Shown in pieces: positions 26,937 through 34,721 of a stretch of 64,000 bases of DNA. This DNA comes from Streptomyces sp. NBC_00443 (GTDB lineage: Bacteria; Actinomycetota; Actinomycetes; Streptomycetales; Streptomycetaceae). The notes beneath the pieces are model-generated. The model was not told the DNA's origin. It ran no database searches and saw only the letters and a list, made by a program, of their open reading frames with translations. The position numbers and the translations under genes are program-made. How positions within the stretch are numbered: the first letter of the stretch is position 1; every line of letters begins with the position of its first letter. Location of the stretch: the NCBI RefSeq assembly GCF_036014175.1, contig NZ_CP107917.1, forward strand, positions 3,348,001 through 3,412,000. The letters are read 5' to 3'.

Positions 26937-28010
26937 TCACTCGTTCCACGGCTTCCCCGTCCGTAGCTTCTCCAACATCACGTCGAACGCACCGCGCACG
27001 TCCTTCCACTGCCGGGTCCCCGACAGGATGTCCTTGACCTTGTCCCACATCTCGCCCGTCAGCTGAGCCGGGACCGGGACATCGTTCTCTCGGTGCCACT
27101 CCGTGATGGGGTCAACCAGACCCTTGTGTCGGGGGATCCCCTTGTCCATGACCTGGACCTGAACGTCGAGCAGCTCCAGAAGATCCAACTTCTGGTCCAG
27201 GGTGAAGCTCTCCGCCGACACGTCGATGCCGTCCACCGCGTGGAGAAGTTCCCTCGCTCGCTCTTCCTGAGCCTCCGCATCGCCCAACCAGTCAGCGACG
27301 CGGCTGCGCTCCTGAAGCAGCTCCTCTTCTTGCTGCCTCAGCTCCGCCTTCAGCTCCTCGATCAGGGCAGCGTCGTCTTCCCCGTCCTCGGCGGAAGCCA
27401 GAAGCAAAGCGATCTTGCGCTTACGGCTCCCCCGCTTCTTCTCAAGCTGCTCGTCCAGTTCCACCAGTCGGCGCCGGTAGGAAGAAGCCCTTGCCGGAAC
27501 GGTGCCCAGCCACTTGGCAATCAGCCCATGCAGCGTCGTCCTGTCTTCCAACAGGCCCTCGATCTCAGACCAGACAGCCGCGTCGACATCCTCAACCGGC
27601 AACTCCCAGCAATCCTCATGGTTCTGGGACGCTCCCCCTTCTACGCGACCTCCCATACAGCGGTAGTAGCGGCCGGTGGCGGTGCTGCCGCCGGTCCGGT
27701 GCGCCCCACACACGCTGACGAGGCGGTTGGACAGCAGGTATCGCGAGTGCTTGCCCTTGGTGCGCTTGCCCCGGTTGATGGCGGCACGCAGTTGCACGAT
27801 GCGCGCCTCAGACAGCGGCCTCGGAACGTCGATTCGGAAGCTCGTCGTGATCGGATCGCCGTCCTCATTCTCGCCCGCGAATACGAACTCCACGTAGCCG
27901 CGAAGGCAGGCCTCGATGCGCCGGCCGAGATTGCCTCCGACCCACGGCTTCCCATTGCGCTGGGTGTAACCGAGGGCGTTGAGGTGACGGGCTACGTCCT
28001 CCTGTGTCAC
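26937..28010 (-). pseudogene. Large serine recombinase, C-terminal part (catalytic domain missing)
   Basis: The frame ends at TGA 26937 and reads, in order, a recombinase-type segment QEDVARHLNALGYTQRNGKPW, a zinc beta-ribbon with CGAH ... YYRCMGG ... NHEDCWE, a long charged coiled coil (KKRGSRKRK through ELKAELRQQEEELL) and a C-terminal LDLLELLDVQVQV module. This is the DNA-binding half of phage/ICE-type large serine integrases. The approximately 150-residue resolvase catalytic domain with its nucleophilic serine is absent; upstream of about 28010 the sequence is IS630 transposase in the opposite sense. The enzyme cannot recombine, so the island is probably fixed. Confidence 0.85.
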
Positions 28011-28022
28011 AGCCAGGTCCCG

Positions 28023-28690
28023 TCCCGCAAGGCCACCGAGCGGGATGAGGCGAGGATTGCCGCGTGGAAGGACGAGCGGTGGCCCGTCATAAAAGGACGG
28101 CGGCGGACCTGGGCGCCTGGCTCTGTTTCGAGGACGAAGCCGGCCAGGGCCTGAGGCCGCCGAAGGGCCGAACCTGGGGGCGCCGAGGTCACACACACCC
28201 ATCGTGCGGGTTACCGCCGCAGGCACCAAACGCGTCTCCATGGCGGCGCTGATCTGCACCAGGCCCGGCCACCGGCCGCGGCTGATCTACCGCATCCACC
28301 TCGACCGCGGCCCCGCCAAAGGCCGGCGCAAGGGTTTCACCGAGACCCACTACGCCCGTCTGTTCGACGCCGCGCACCAGCAGCTCGGCGGCCCCATCGT
28401 CCTGGTCTGGGACAACATGAACACACACGTCAGCCGCACCATGCGGCAGCTGATCGACGCCCGGTTATGGCTGACCGTCTACCAGCTTCCGCCGTACGCT
28501 CCAGAGTTCAATCCGGTCGAGGGTGTGTGGGCGCACCTGAAGAGGCCGCTGGCCAACCTCACCAAACACAGCCTCGACCAGCTCACCACGTTGGTGAAGA
28601 CGCGGCTGAAGCGGATGCAGTACCGGCCCCGCCTCATCGAGGGACTCGTCGCCAAAACCGGGCTCCAACCTCCAACCTCCACAACCCCGG
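28023..28690 (+). pseudogene. IS630-family transposase, truncated and frameshifted twice
   Basis: Conceptual translation: KATERDEARIAAWKDERWP, VIK, then RTAADLGAWLCFEDEAGQG, GRTWGRRGHT, then RVTAAGTKRVSMAALICT onward to YRPRLIEGL. DDE residues are present: Asp in FEDEAG, Asp in VWDNMNTH, Glu in FNPVEGVW. The N-terminal HTH half is missing. The first frame change is at ATAAAAGG (28089-28096), where a -1 slip gives VIK-RTAA; IS630 elements can use programmed -1 shifting. The second is a two-base excess in the CA run at 28190-28198, a true mutation. Confidence 0.8.
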
Positions 28691-28704
28691 CCGTTAAAGA
28701 TCTC
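28691..28704 (+). repeat. IS630 right-end sequence, copy 1
   Basis: CCGTTAAAGATCTC, identical to 29849-29862 in the same orientation. Confidence 0.6.
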
Positions 28705-28788
28705 CAGGAACTAGGAGGCCACCAGGTCGCGGTCCACCGTGATGGTGTCGCGATCCAAAGCGGGCAATCCCAGGTGGTCACAGATCCG

Positions 28789-28822
28789 AACCCGCCCTGG
28801 TCCGTGAGGTCCAGGGCGGGTT
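28789..28822. terminator. Terminator hairpin
   Basis: AACCCGCCCTGG (28789-28800), 10-base loop, CCAGGGCGGGTT (28811-28822). Perfect 12-bp stem beyond the stop of the minus-strand beta-trefoil-like gene and downstream of the transposase fragment. Confidence 0.7.
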
Positions 28823-28884
28823 GGCGTGGCCCTTGAGAGGTGTCGGATGGGGCCACAGTGGTGAGCGATGCTGCCGGTGCCGGC

Positions 28885-29454
28885 TTACGCGCGGTGGAGT
28901 TTCCAGTCGCCGACGTTCTGGGCCCGGTTGTAGTAGGCGTTGGTGCACACGTCGTACTTGCCGCCGGCGGGTCCGCCTCCGTTCGTCTCCAGGAAGCCGC
29001 CGTTGTCACCGTAGGTGTTCCACAAGTGGATCACGTCTCCGGGCCGGACATGCTGGTCACCGGGGCTGGACGCCTGGGCGAAAAGGCGCCAGCGGCCGGT
29101 ACCGGGGGCGCGGTCCTTGTCTTTGGACGTCAGGACGTTGAACTTGCCGCCGCCGTTCTTCTGGTCGGCGGTCGCGCCCCCGTTGGTGTCGAGGTAGCCG
29201 CCGTCACCGCCATAGAGGTTCCGCAGGTAGACCAGGTCCCCGCTGACCACGTTGGCACCAACGGCTTTGCCAGTGGCGGAGAGGATCTGCCAGGTTCCGG
29301 TGCCTTCCCCACGCGTGGGCGAGTCGGCCGTCGACACCCCGTACTTCGCCCCGCCGTCGCTGCTGTGGCCGTTGGTGTCCAGGTACCCGCCCGCCCAGCT
29401 GTTGTAGCCGTTCTGCAGGTGGACCTGGTCGCCGAACTTCAGCTCGTTCGCCAT
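28885..29454 (-). CDS. Three-repeat beta-trefoil-like protein, unknown function
   Basis: 189 residues from ATG 29454 with GGGAGA upstream. Almost the whole protein is three copies of a 55-65-residue unit: GDQVHLQNGYN-WAGGYLDTNG ending TGTWQILSA; GDLVYLRNLYGGDGGYLDTNG ending TGRWRLFAQA; GDVIHLWNTYGDNGGFLETNG ending VGDWKLHRA. The threefold pattern with G-D-x-(V/I)-(H/Y)-L and closing G-x-W suggests a beta-trefoil, a fold used by lectins, fascins and some toxins. No signal peptide, membrane helix or enzyme motif. It is a lone cargo gene in the island, upstream of the arsenic genes and oriented with arsC. Carbohydrate binding is inference. Confidence 0.8.
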   Translation of the reverse strand: MANELKFGDQVHLQNGYNSWAGGYLDTNGHSSDGGAKYGVSTADSPTRGEGTGTWQILSATGKAVGANVVSGDLVYLRNLYGGDGGYLDTNGGATADQKNGGGKFNVLTSKDKDRAPGTGRWRLFAQASSPGDQHVRPGDVIHLWNTYGDNGGFLETNGGGPAGGKYDVCTNAYYNRAQNVGDWKLHRA

Positions 29455-29848
29455 GCTTCTCCCTTGGTCAACGGAAGGCATGCGGACGGCTCCCGCCCCG
29501 ATGGCCAGGTCATCCCCCCGCAGCCATCCGAGTGTCACTGTCCTGCGGCAGGCCCTGACCTGCTCCGGATGCCAAACCGCCCGTGAGGGGGCACTGGAAG
29601 CGCGACCGCGGTTCACAAGCACCAGGGGCGCACGGAACCGCGGCATCGTCTGTCCCGAGGCGATTCCGACGAATCTCGCCGCAGCCGACTGAAGAGCCCC
29701 CAGCTGCCGCTCGGCCGCCCGTCCATCGACGCCTAACCGGTTTCACGTCCCCTTTGCACAGGATTAGGTTATGAAGTGCGGCATGATTTGATTTGCCGCG
29801 CGCCCACTCGCCGATGAGCTCAGCCACATCCAACCGCCGTAACCCGCA

Positions 29849-29862
29849 CCGTTAAAGATCTC
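29849..29862 (+). repeat. IS630 end sequence, copy 2
   Basis: CCGTTAAAGATCTC, direct repeat of 28691-28704 with 1158 bp between starts. No transposase remains beside it. Suggests a second, decayed IS630 insertion bordering the beta-trefoil-like gene. Confidence 0.5.
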
Positions 29863-30055
29863 TAGCTCACGCGTCTGCTGCCGATGCGAGCGAGAGTCAG
29901 AAGGTGCCGTACCCGTCCGTGACGTCGAGCGGGTCAGCGGTCCCGGCTTTACGCTCTTCGCCTGCCCTGACTGCGTTCACCTCGTGCCACCAGGGCCGCT
30001 CATGATCGACGTCCTGCTTTACGTCGGAACGCGACGCTGAACCAGCAAGCAACGA

Positions 30056-30083
30056 GCCCCGCGCGGTACCTGCCGCGCGGGGC
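30056..30083. terminator. Terminator hairpin beyond arsC
   Basis: GCCCCGCGCGG (30056-30066), six-base loop, CCGCGCGGGGC (30073-30083). Perfect 11-bp stem, about 130 bases past the arsC stop on the minus strand. Confidence 0.6.
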
Positions 30084-30213
30084 ACCCTGCTGATTTCGTG
30101 CTCTCGCGTGACGTCCCAGCCAGCAGCAGGTCGGCCGGGTCGTCCGGCGGGGCCGGAGCTGATGATGATGACCTGGCGTATGCCGTCTCCGACCGAGTCC
30201 GGACTCACGCCTT

Positions 30214-30624
30214 CTACTGGGCGTCGATCTCTGCGATCAGGGCCTCGATGCGCTTGTGGATCTCGTCGCGGATGGGGCGGACGGCCTCGACGCCCTTGCC
30301 AGCCGGGTCTTCCAGGGCCCAGTCGAGGTACTTCTTGCCGGGGAAGATCGGGCAGGCGTCCCCGCAGCCCATGGTGATGACGTAGTCGGACGCCTGGACG
30401 GCCTCGGTGGTGAGGATCTTCGGCTCGGCCGCGGAGATGTCGATGCCGACCTCGTTCATGGCCTCGACGGCGGCTGGGTTGACCCGGTCGCCGGGGATGG
30501 AGCCGGCGGAGCGGACCTCGATCCGGTCGCCCGCGAGGTGGCTGAGGAATCCGGCGGCCATCTGGGAGCGCCCGGCGTTGTGGACGCAGACGAACAGCAC
30601 GGAGGCGAGCGGGCTGGAGGACAT
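30214..30624 (-). CDS. arsC: Arsenate reductase, low-molecular-weight phosphatase type
   Basis: 136 residues from ATG 30624. LMW-PTPase-type ArsC: phosphate loop VCVHNAGRSQMAAGF with the nucleophilic Cys and Arg, and MGCGDACPIFPGKKYLDWALEDP with two further cysteines and the general-acid Asp. Such enzymes reduce arsenate to arsenite with thioredoxin or, in actinobacteria, mycothiol/mycoredoxin. Lies 49 bases after a second arsC-like gene in one operon diverging from arsR. About half of the residues match its neighbour, so the two are paralogues. Confidence 0.94.
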   Translation of the reverse strand: MSSSPLASVLFVCVHNAGRSQMAAGFLSHLAGDRIEVRSAGSIPGDRVNPAAVEAMNEVGIDISAAEPKILTTEAVQASDYVITMGCGDACPIFPGKKYLDWALEDPAGKGVEAVRPIRDEIHKRIEALIAEIDAQ

Positions 30625-30673
30625 CGGTTCTTCCTTCGTCAGTGCATCAAGCAGGTTGTGCAGGGGGATGGGT

Positions 30674-31309
30674 TCAGGTGCTCGGCAGGGAGGCGAGGAG
30701 TTCGGTGATGTGAGCGTCGATCTCGTCGCGGATGCCGCGGACGACGGCGATCGGGGCGCCCTCGGGGTCGGTGACGGGCCAGTCCAGGTAACGGCGGCCT
30801 GGGAGCACGGGGCAGGCGTCGCCGCAGCCCATCGTGATGACGATGTCGGCCGCCTGCACGACCTCGTCGGTCAGCGGCTTGGGGAACGCGTCCGCAAGGT
30901 TCACACCGGCCTCAATGAGTGCCTGGGCGACGACCGGTTCGACCTCGGCCGCAGGGTCTGTGCCGGCGGAGGAGGCGACCACGTGTCCGCCCGCTCGGTG
31001 GGCGAGGAGAGCGGCGGCCATCTGGGAGCGGCCGGCGTTGTGGCTGCATACGAACAGCACTCGTGGCAGGCCGCACCCCGGTGCGCCCTCGATGTGGGCG
31101 AGGGCGTTCAGACGCTCGGTTGCCAGGTGCTCGGCCAGCACCACCAGGTGAGTACGGACCCGGGCGTGCTCGGCCAGCCGCTCGTAGGAGTCGATGACCA
31201 GGCGCTGGATCGTCTCAGCGGAGAAGCGTCCGCGGTAGTGCAGGGCGAGGCGGGCTATGCCGGACGCAAGGCGGTCGTCGGGCAGGACGGGGGGCGAGGA
31301 TGCGGTCAT
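30674..31309 (-). CDS. arsC: Arsenate reductase with N-terminal three-helix-bundle domain
   Basis: 211 residues from ATG 31309. Residues about 1-78 form the three-helix-bundle domain (GIARLALHYRGRFSAETIQR ... RVRTHLVVLAEH) found at the N-terminus of some actinobacterial arsenate reductases. About 83-211 is the ArsC domain with VCSHNAGRSQMAAALLAH and MGCGDACPVLPGRRYLDWPVTDP. Role: reduction of As(V) to As(III). First gene of the minus-strand ars operon; the short intergenic distance to arsR suggests shared control. The extra domain may mediate dimerisation or substrate binding; that is inference. Confidence 0.93.
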   Translation of the reverse strand: MTASSPPVLPDDRLASGIARLALHYRGRFSAETIQRLVIDSYERLAEHARVRTHLVVLAEHLATERLNALAHIEGAPGCGLPRVLFVCSHNAGRSQMAAALLAHRAGGHVVASSAGTDPAAEVEPVVAQALIEAGVNLADAFPKPLTDEVVQAADIVITMGCGDACPVLPGRRYLDWPVTDPEGAPIAVVRGIRDEIDAHITELLASLPST

Positions 31310-31365
31310 GGGAACCCCCTTCGGGGCATTGGTCCCACGGGCGTGGGGATACGGGTCCCAAAGAT

Positions 31366-31424
31366 CAGCCCAGGCTGGTATCAGCCCGGAGTGATGTGAG
31401 ATTATCAGTCCATGCTGACGTCAG
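31366..31424. promoter_or_regulatory. Candidate ArsR operators in the arsC/arsR divergent region
   Basis: Dyads CAGCC-CA-GGCTG (31366-31377) and CTGACGTCAG (31415-31424, overlapping the first codons of arsR). ATCAGCCC is also directly repeated around 31364 and 31380. Autoregulation by the ArsR encoded at 31412 is expected. Confidence 0.4.
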
Positions 31425-31726
31425 TCGACACTGATCTGTTGCGGGTTCTCGCGGACCCGCTCCGCCTTCGGATCGTCACCCTGCTCGCCAAGGAGACGCT
31501 CTGCACCACGCACCTGATCGAGGAGACGGGGGCCAGACAGACCAACCTCTCCAACCACCTGAAGGTGCTGCGCGAGGCCGGGGTCGTGGAGACCGAGCCA
31601 TGCGGCCGGTTCACCTACTACCGGCTCAAGCCCGACGTCATCACCTCCCTCGCGGGCCAGTTCGCCGACCTGGCGGAGACCGCGCGCACCACCGCCGAGA
31701 ACAACGTCAAGCGGTCCTGCCCCTGA
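31412..31726 (+). CDS. arsR: ArsR-family metalloregulator
   Basis: 104 residues from ATG 31412. Winged HTH with DLLRVLADPLRLRIVTLLA and recognition helix ARQTNLSNHLKVLREAGVV. Cys in ETLCTTHL, at the place of the ELCVCDL motif, plus Cys in EPCGRF and near the C-terminus, can provide an arsenite site. ArsR dimers repress their operon until As(III) binds. Divergent from the arsC pair and followed 38 bases later by the aquaglyceroporin gene, so it probably controls both transcripts. Confidence 0.92.
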   Translation: MLTSVDTDLLRVLADPLRLRIVTLLAKETLCTTHLIEETGARQTNLSNHLKVLREAGVVETEPCGRFTYYRLKPDVITSLAGQFADLAETARTTAENNVKRSCP

Positions 31727-31764
31727 TCCCCGCCCCTACGGCGACCCTGCACCGAGGAGCCCAG

Positions 31765-32562
31765 TTGACCGCCACCGAAGCTGCCGAGCACGACAGAGCC
31801 GAGGAATCCCCGATAGCCCCCGACGCGGTCGGGACCGACCCGCAGCCCGGCCCAGGCGCCACCCCGCCCCAGACACCGCCGCTGCTCGCCAGGGCCGCGG
31901 CCGAACTGGTCGGCACCGCGGCACTCGTGGCGGTGGTGGTCGGCTCCGGCATCCAGGCCACCGAACTGACCAAGGACGTCGGCCTGCAGCTCCTGGCGAA
32001 CTCCACGGCCACCGTCTTCGGCCTCGGGGTTCTGATCCTGCTGCTCGGCCCGGTGTCCGGGGCGCACTTCAACCCCGCCGTCACTCTCGCCGAGTGGTGG
32101 AACGCTCGCCGTGGCGGCCCCGGCGTGACATTGCGGGAGGCCGCAATCTACGTCCCCACGCAGATCGCCGGCGCCATCGCGGGCGCGATCCTGGCCGACG
32201 CGATGTTCGGCGAACCGATGGTCAAGTGGTCCACCCACGACCGCTCGGCCGGACACCTGCTCCTTGGTGAGATCGTCGCGACGGCCGGACTGATCCTGGT
32301 GATCTTCGGCCTGGCCCGCACCGACCGCCTCCGCTACGCCCCCGTCGCGGTCGCCTCCTACATCGGCGCCGCGTACTGGTTCACTTCGTCCACGTCCTTC
32401 GCCAACCCGGCCGTGACGATTGGCCGCGCCTTCACCGACACCTTCGCCGGCATCGCCCCGGCGTCGGTGGCGGGCTTCATCGGCATGCAACTCATCGGCG
32501 CCGTGGTCGGCTTGGCCCTGGTGGCCCTCATCTTCATGCCCGGCCAGAAAGCCGCCGACTGA
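31765..32562 (+). CDS. MIP-family aquaglyceroporin, AqpS-like arsenite channel
   Basis: 265 residues. TTG 31765 with GAGGAG (31754-31759) is the only well-placed start. After a Pro-rich N-terminus of about 45 residues come six membrane helices and both NPA half-helices: SGAHFNPAVTLAEWW and SFANPAVTIGRAF. Some bacteria, classically Sinorhizobium meliloti with aqpS, place such a channel in an ars operon in place of ArsB/Acr3, letting arsenite formed by ArsC leak out down its gradient. Position after arsR and absence of any ars pump in the island support this; transport specificity is inferred. Confidence 0.9.
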   Translation: MTATEAAEHDRAEESPIAPDAVGTDPQPGPGATPPQTPPLLARAAAELVGTAALVAVVVGSGIQATELTKDVGLQLLANSTATVFGLGVLILLLGPVSGAHFNPAVTLAEWWNARRGGPGVTLREAAIYVPTQIAGAIAGAILADAMFGEPMVKWSTHDRSAGHLLLGEIVATAGLILVIFGLARTDRLRYAPVAVASYIGAAYWFTSSTSFANPAVTIGRAFTDTFAGIAPASVAGFIGMQLIGAVVGLALVALIFMPGQKAAD

Positions 32563-32676
32563 CTCGGATGACCGATCGAGGCAGACGGGGTTGCATCCGG
32601 TACTCAGGTACAGGTTTACCGTCGAATTCGAGGCCGCTTCCGCCGGATGTGGCGTTGATCGATTGAGGGTGCCGTG

Positions 32677-33000
32677 ATGGAACCTTGGGTGCCGGATGCA
32701 TGCACGTTGCCGACCGCCGGGCAGCCCTTGCGCGTGGCGGAGTTCGACTCGTTGTTCGTTGACGCGCTGCTCGATGTGGACCGACAGGAGCCTGGCCGCC
32801 TACGGCTGGTACTGGACGGAACGGCGGAGGAACGGGCCCGCGATCTCGCGCAGCGAGAGACCGCCTGCTGCTCGTTCTTTACCTTCGACTTCCACGGCGA
32901 GGCCGGACGGCTGCTGATGGACATCAGTGCGCCAACAGAGCACGCCCCGGTGGTAGAGGCGCTCGCGGCACGTGCCGAGACCGCTCGGACCGGGTCATGA
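32677..33000 (+). CDS. Small Cys-Cys protein preceding MerR
   Basis: 107 residues from ATG 32677, GAGGG upstream; GTG 32674 is an alternative. Cytosolic alpha/beta composition. The central ARDLAQRETACCSFFTFDF carries a vicinal cysteine pair, a likely thiophilic metal site. Its last codon region overlaps the merR-type start (ATGA, 32997-33000), so the two are coupled. No name is established that I can recall; the context of MerR and a MerT-like protein suggests mercury or another soft metal. Confidence 0.75.
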   Translation: MEPWVPDACTLPTAGQPLRVAEFDSLFVDALLDVDRQEPGRLRLVLDGTAEERARDLAQRETACCSFFTFDFHGEAGRLLMDISAPTEHAPVVEALAARAETARTGS

Positions 33001-33446
33001 GCGCGCAGGAACTGAGCAGCGGGCAGGTCGCCGTAGCCGCTGGGGTGAACCCGCAGACGCTGCGCTACTACGAGCGGCGCGGGCTGCTGCCCGAGCCGCA
33101 CCGGTCCAACGGCGGACACCGCATGTATCCGCCGGACGCGGTGACCACCCTGCGCGTGATCAAGGCTGCGCAGCGGCTCGGCTTCACCCTCGACGAGGTC
33201 GCCGATCTTCTGGAAGCGGGCGCGCATCGGCACGGCCGCAGCGAAGCCGGTCTCCAGCAGCGCGCCCGGCGCAAGATCGACGAGATCGACGCGAAGATCG
33301 CCGATCTGAACGTCATCCGCGCCTCGCTCACCGAAGCCGTAGCCGCGGGCTGCGACGACCTGACTGTCTGTGCGACCAGCCCGTCCTGTCCACTACCGTT
33401 CGCCGAACTCGCCGCGGGGGAACGCCATGGCGGATCCTGCTGCTGA
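32997..33446 (+). CDS. MerR-family metal-responsive regulator
   Basis: 149 residues. N-terminal winged HTH: GQVAVAAGVNPQTLRYYERRGLLPEPHRSNGGHRMY, then a dimerisation helix (about 80-118) and a C-terminal metal loop with AGCDDLTVCATSPSCPLP and a terminal GGSCC. Three Cys in this position resemble MerR/CadR/PbrR thiol-coordinating regulators. Coupled by 4-base overlap to the Cys-Cys protein upstream and overlapping the MerT-like gene downstream by 20 bases. Metal identity not determinable. Confidence 0.9.
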   Translation: MSAQELSSGQVAVAAGVNPQTLRYYERRGLLPEPHRSNGGHRMYPPDAVTTLRVIKAAQRLGFTLDEVADLLEAGAHRHGRSEAGLQQRARRKIDEIDAKIADLNVIRASLTEAVAAGCDDLTVCATSPSCPLPFAELAAGERHGGSCC

Positions 33447-33735
33447 CCTTCACCGCACCGCGCGGGCACCCCGGGCCTTGGGCGCCCTGGCCGGGCTAGC
33501 CTGCGCGGCTTGCTGTCTGCTGCCCGCGCTGATCGCAGCTGAGGTACTGGGCGGCGCCGCCGCGGTGGTCGGCGGGCTTCCCGCCCTCGCCCTGGCACTC
33601 GCCGTCGCGGCAGCCGGGACGTGGTGGCTGGGCCGACGCCGGGCCCGGGCAGGCTGCTCCTGCTCCCGTCCGGGCACAGATTCCGCGTGCGGGTGCGCCG
33701 GCAAGGCAGCACCGGCTGTCAGCGGGCACCGGTGA
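33427..33735 (+). CDS. Small membrane protein with MerT/MerF-like Cys-Cys-x-x-Pro helix
   Basis: 102 residues from ATG 33427, overlapping the regulator's end by 20 bases. Two membrane helices: [21 protein letters not shown] and a second Ala/Leu-rich one at about 42-62. A Cys-Cys pair before Leu-Pro in helix 1 is the mercury-handing site of MerT/MerF transporters. The tail [17 protein letters not shown] adds four or more cysteines, which could replace MerP-like ligands. Together with the adjacent MerR and Cys-Cys protein this looks like a compact metal-uptake/detoxification module lacking merA in this window. Confidence 0.75.
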   Translation: MADPAADLHRTARAPRALGALAGLACAACCLLPALIAAEVLGGAAAVVGGLPALALALAVAAAGTWWLGRRRARAGCSCSRPGTDSACGCAGKAAPAVSGHR

Positions 33736-33754
33736 CCTGCGTAAAGTCCGGCCC

Positions 33755-34090
33755 ATGTCCGTTGCGCCTTCCGTCGCCCTATTCGTTGTCGCCGCACTGT
33801 TCGAAATCGGTGGTGCGTGGCTGATCTGGCAGGGCGTCCGCGAGAACAAGGGCTGGATCTGGGCCGGCGCGGGTGTCATCGCGCTCGGCTTGTACGGGTT
33901 CGTCGCCACCTTGCAGCACGACGAGAATTTCGGCCGTGTTCTGGCCGCCTACGGTGGCATCTTCGTTGCCGGATCGATCGCCTGGGGCATGATCGCCGAC
34001 GGGTACCGCCCCGATCGCTACGACATCATCGGAGCTCTCATCTGCCTCGTCGGCATGGCGGTACTGATGTACGCGCCGCGCGGCAATTGA
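33755..34090 (+). CDS. YnfA family (UPF0060) small multidrug-resistance-like membrane protein
   Basis: 111 residues from ATG 33755 with four membrane helices, of the YnfA/UPF0060 family: [22 protein letters not shown] at the start and [13 protein letters not shown] in helix 3. Distantly related to SMR efflux proteins. It lies 19 bases after the MerT-like gene, same strand, so may be co-transcribed and contribute to metal or toxicant export. Function inferred from family only. Confidence 0.9.
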   Translation: MSVAPSVALFVVAALFEIGGAWLIWQGVRENKGWIWAGAGVIALGLYGFVATLQHDENFGRVLAAYGGIFVAGSIAWGMIADGYRPDRYDIIGALICLVGMAVLMYAPRGN

Positions 34091-34133
34091 GCCACCCCGA
34101 TACGGCGAGCCTGGCGGCTCACGGCTATGGCGA

Positions 34134-34514
34134 TCAGGCCGCGGTCGGCGCGGCCTTGATCAGCAGCTGCCCCATGGCCGCGAGGACTGTCGGCTCGACT
34201 CGGTAGTAGACCCAGGTGCCCCGCCGCTCGGAGGTGAGCAGCCCGGCTTCCTTGAGCTTCTTCAGGTGGTGGGAGACGGTCGGCTGGGAGACGCCGACGT
34301 CGGAGATGTCACACACGCATGCCTCCCCGCCCTCGTGAGAGGCCACAGCCGAGAAAAGCCGAAGCCGCACCGGGTCGCCGAGCGCCTTGAACATCCGCGC
34401 GGCCGTCTCGGCCTCCTCCGCGGTGAAGGGGCGCTCTGTGACCGGTGGGCAGCACGGCGCCACAGCCTCGCCGGGGGCGGGTTCCAGCAGCGGCAGCACC
34501 TTCGTATTCGACAT
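34134..34514 (-). CDS. arsR: ArsR-family regulator with CVCD metal motif
   Basis: 126 residues from ATG 34514 (MSNTKVLPLL); an in-frame ATG at 34532 is inside the promoter box. N-terminal VAPCCPPVTERPF contributes a Cys pair, and GEACVCDISDVGVSQPTVSHHLKKL contains the classical (E)xCVCD arsenite/antimonite site at the start of the recognition region. Divergent from the arsO-like gene, with two copies of a 20-base motif between them, one overlapping its own start. Probably represses arsO-arsI and itself. Confidence 0.92.
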   Translation of the reverse strand: MSNTKVLPLLEPAPGEAVAPCCPPVTERPFTAEEAETAARMFKALGDPVRLRLFSAVASHEGGEACVCDISDVGVSQPTVSHHLKKLKEAGLLTSERRGTWVYYRVEPTVLAAMGQLLIKAAPTAA

Positions 34515-34517
34515 GCA

Positions 34518-34661
34518 TCTATGTTGACACATGTCGAACTAATGATGCGAGGGTCGGACAGTCTCAGATCCTGAGAGGTGGCGTGCCCCGAGCGCCACTA
34601 CGCCTACCCCGTTTCCAACTGATCTCCAGATTCGATGAATGTCTATGTTGACGTCTGTCGA
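34518..34661. promoter_or_regulatory. Two direct 20-base operator boxes between arsR and arsO
   Basis: TCTATGTTGAC-N3-TGTCGA occurs at 34518-34537 and 34642-34661 in the same orientation, 124 bp apart. The first contains GACA-CA-TGTC. One box lies at each divergent promoter, as expected for a shared ArsR. Confidence 0.6.
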
Positions 34662-34721
34662 TACAGGTGCAATGCTGGCACCGACAGGATATCGACGAAT
34701 GTCGAAACAAAGGGGAATCTC

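Larger units (their letters stand above)
28015..28706 (+). mobile_element. IS630-family insertion sequence fragment
   Basis: 5'-truncated IS630 element on the plus strand. Only the second half of the transposase remains, and it replaces the integrase 5' end. The right end reads CCGTTAAAGATCTC (28691-28704), repeated at 29849-29862. No left terminal repeat is found at about 28015, consistent with a deletion joining the two genes. Confidence 0.75.
29455..30213. other. Gene-poor stretch of the island
   Basis: About 760 bases. Contains the second IS630 end (29849-29862) and a strong hairpin (30056-30083). Minus-strand frames at 29510-29833 (starting MDVAELIGEWARGK) and 29897-30208 are open but show no family signal, and their codon use is not typical; probably IS and gene remnants. 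Confidence 0.4.

Noticed and set aside
29897..30208. 103-codon minus-strand frame near arsC
   Set aside because: Contains the strong terminator hairpin at 30056-30083 and has no family signal.
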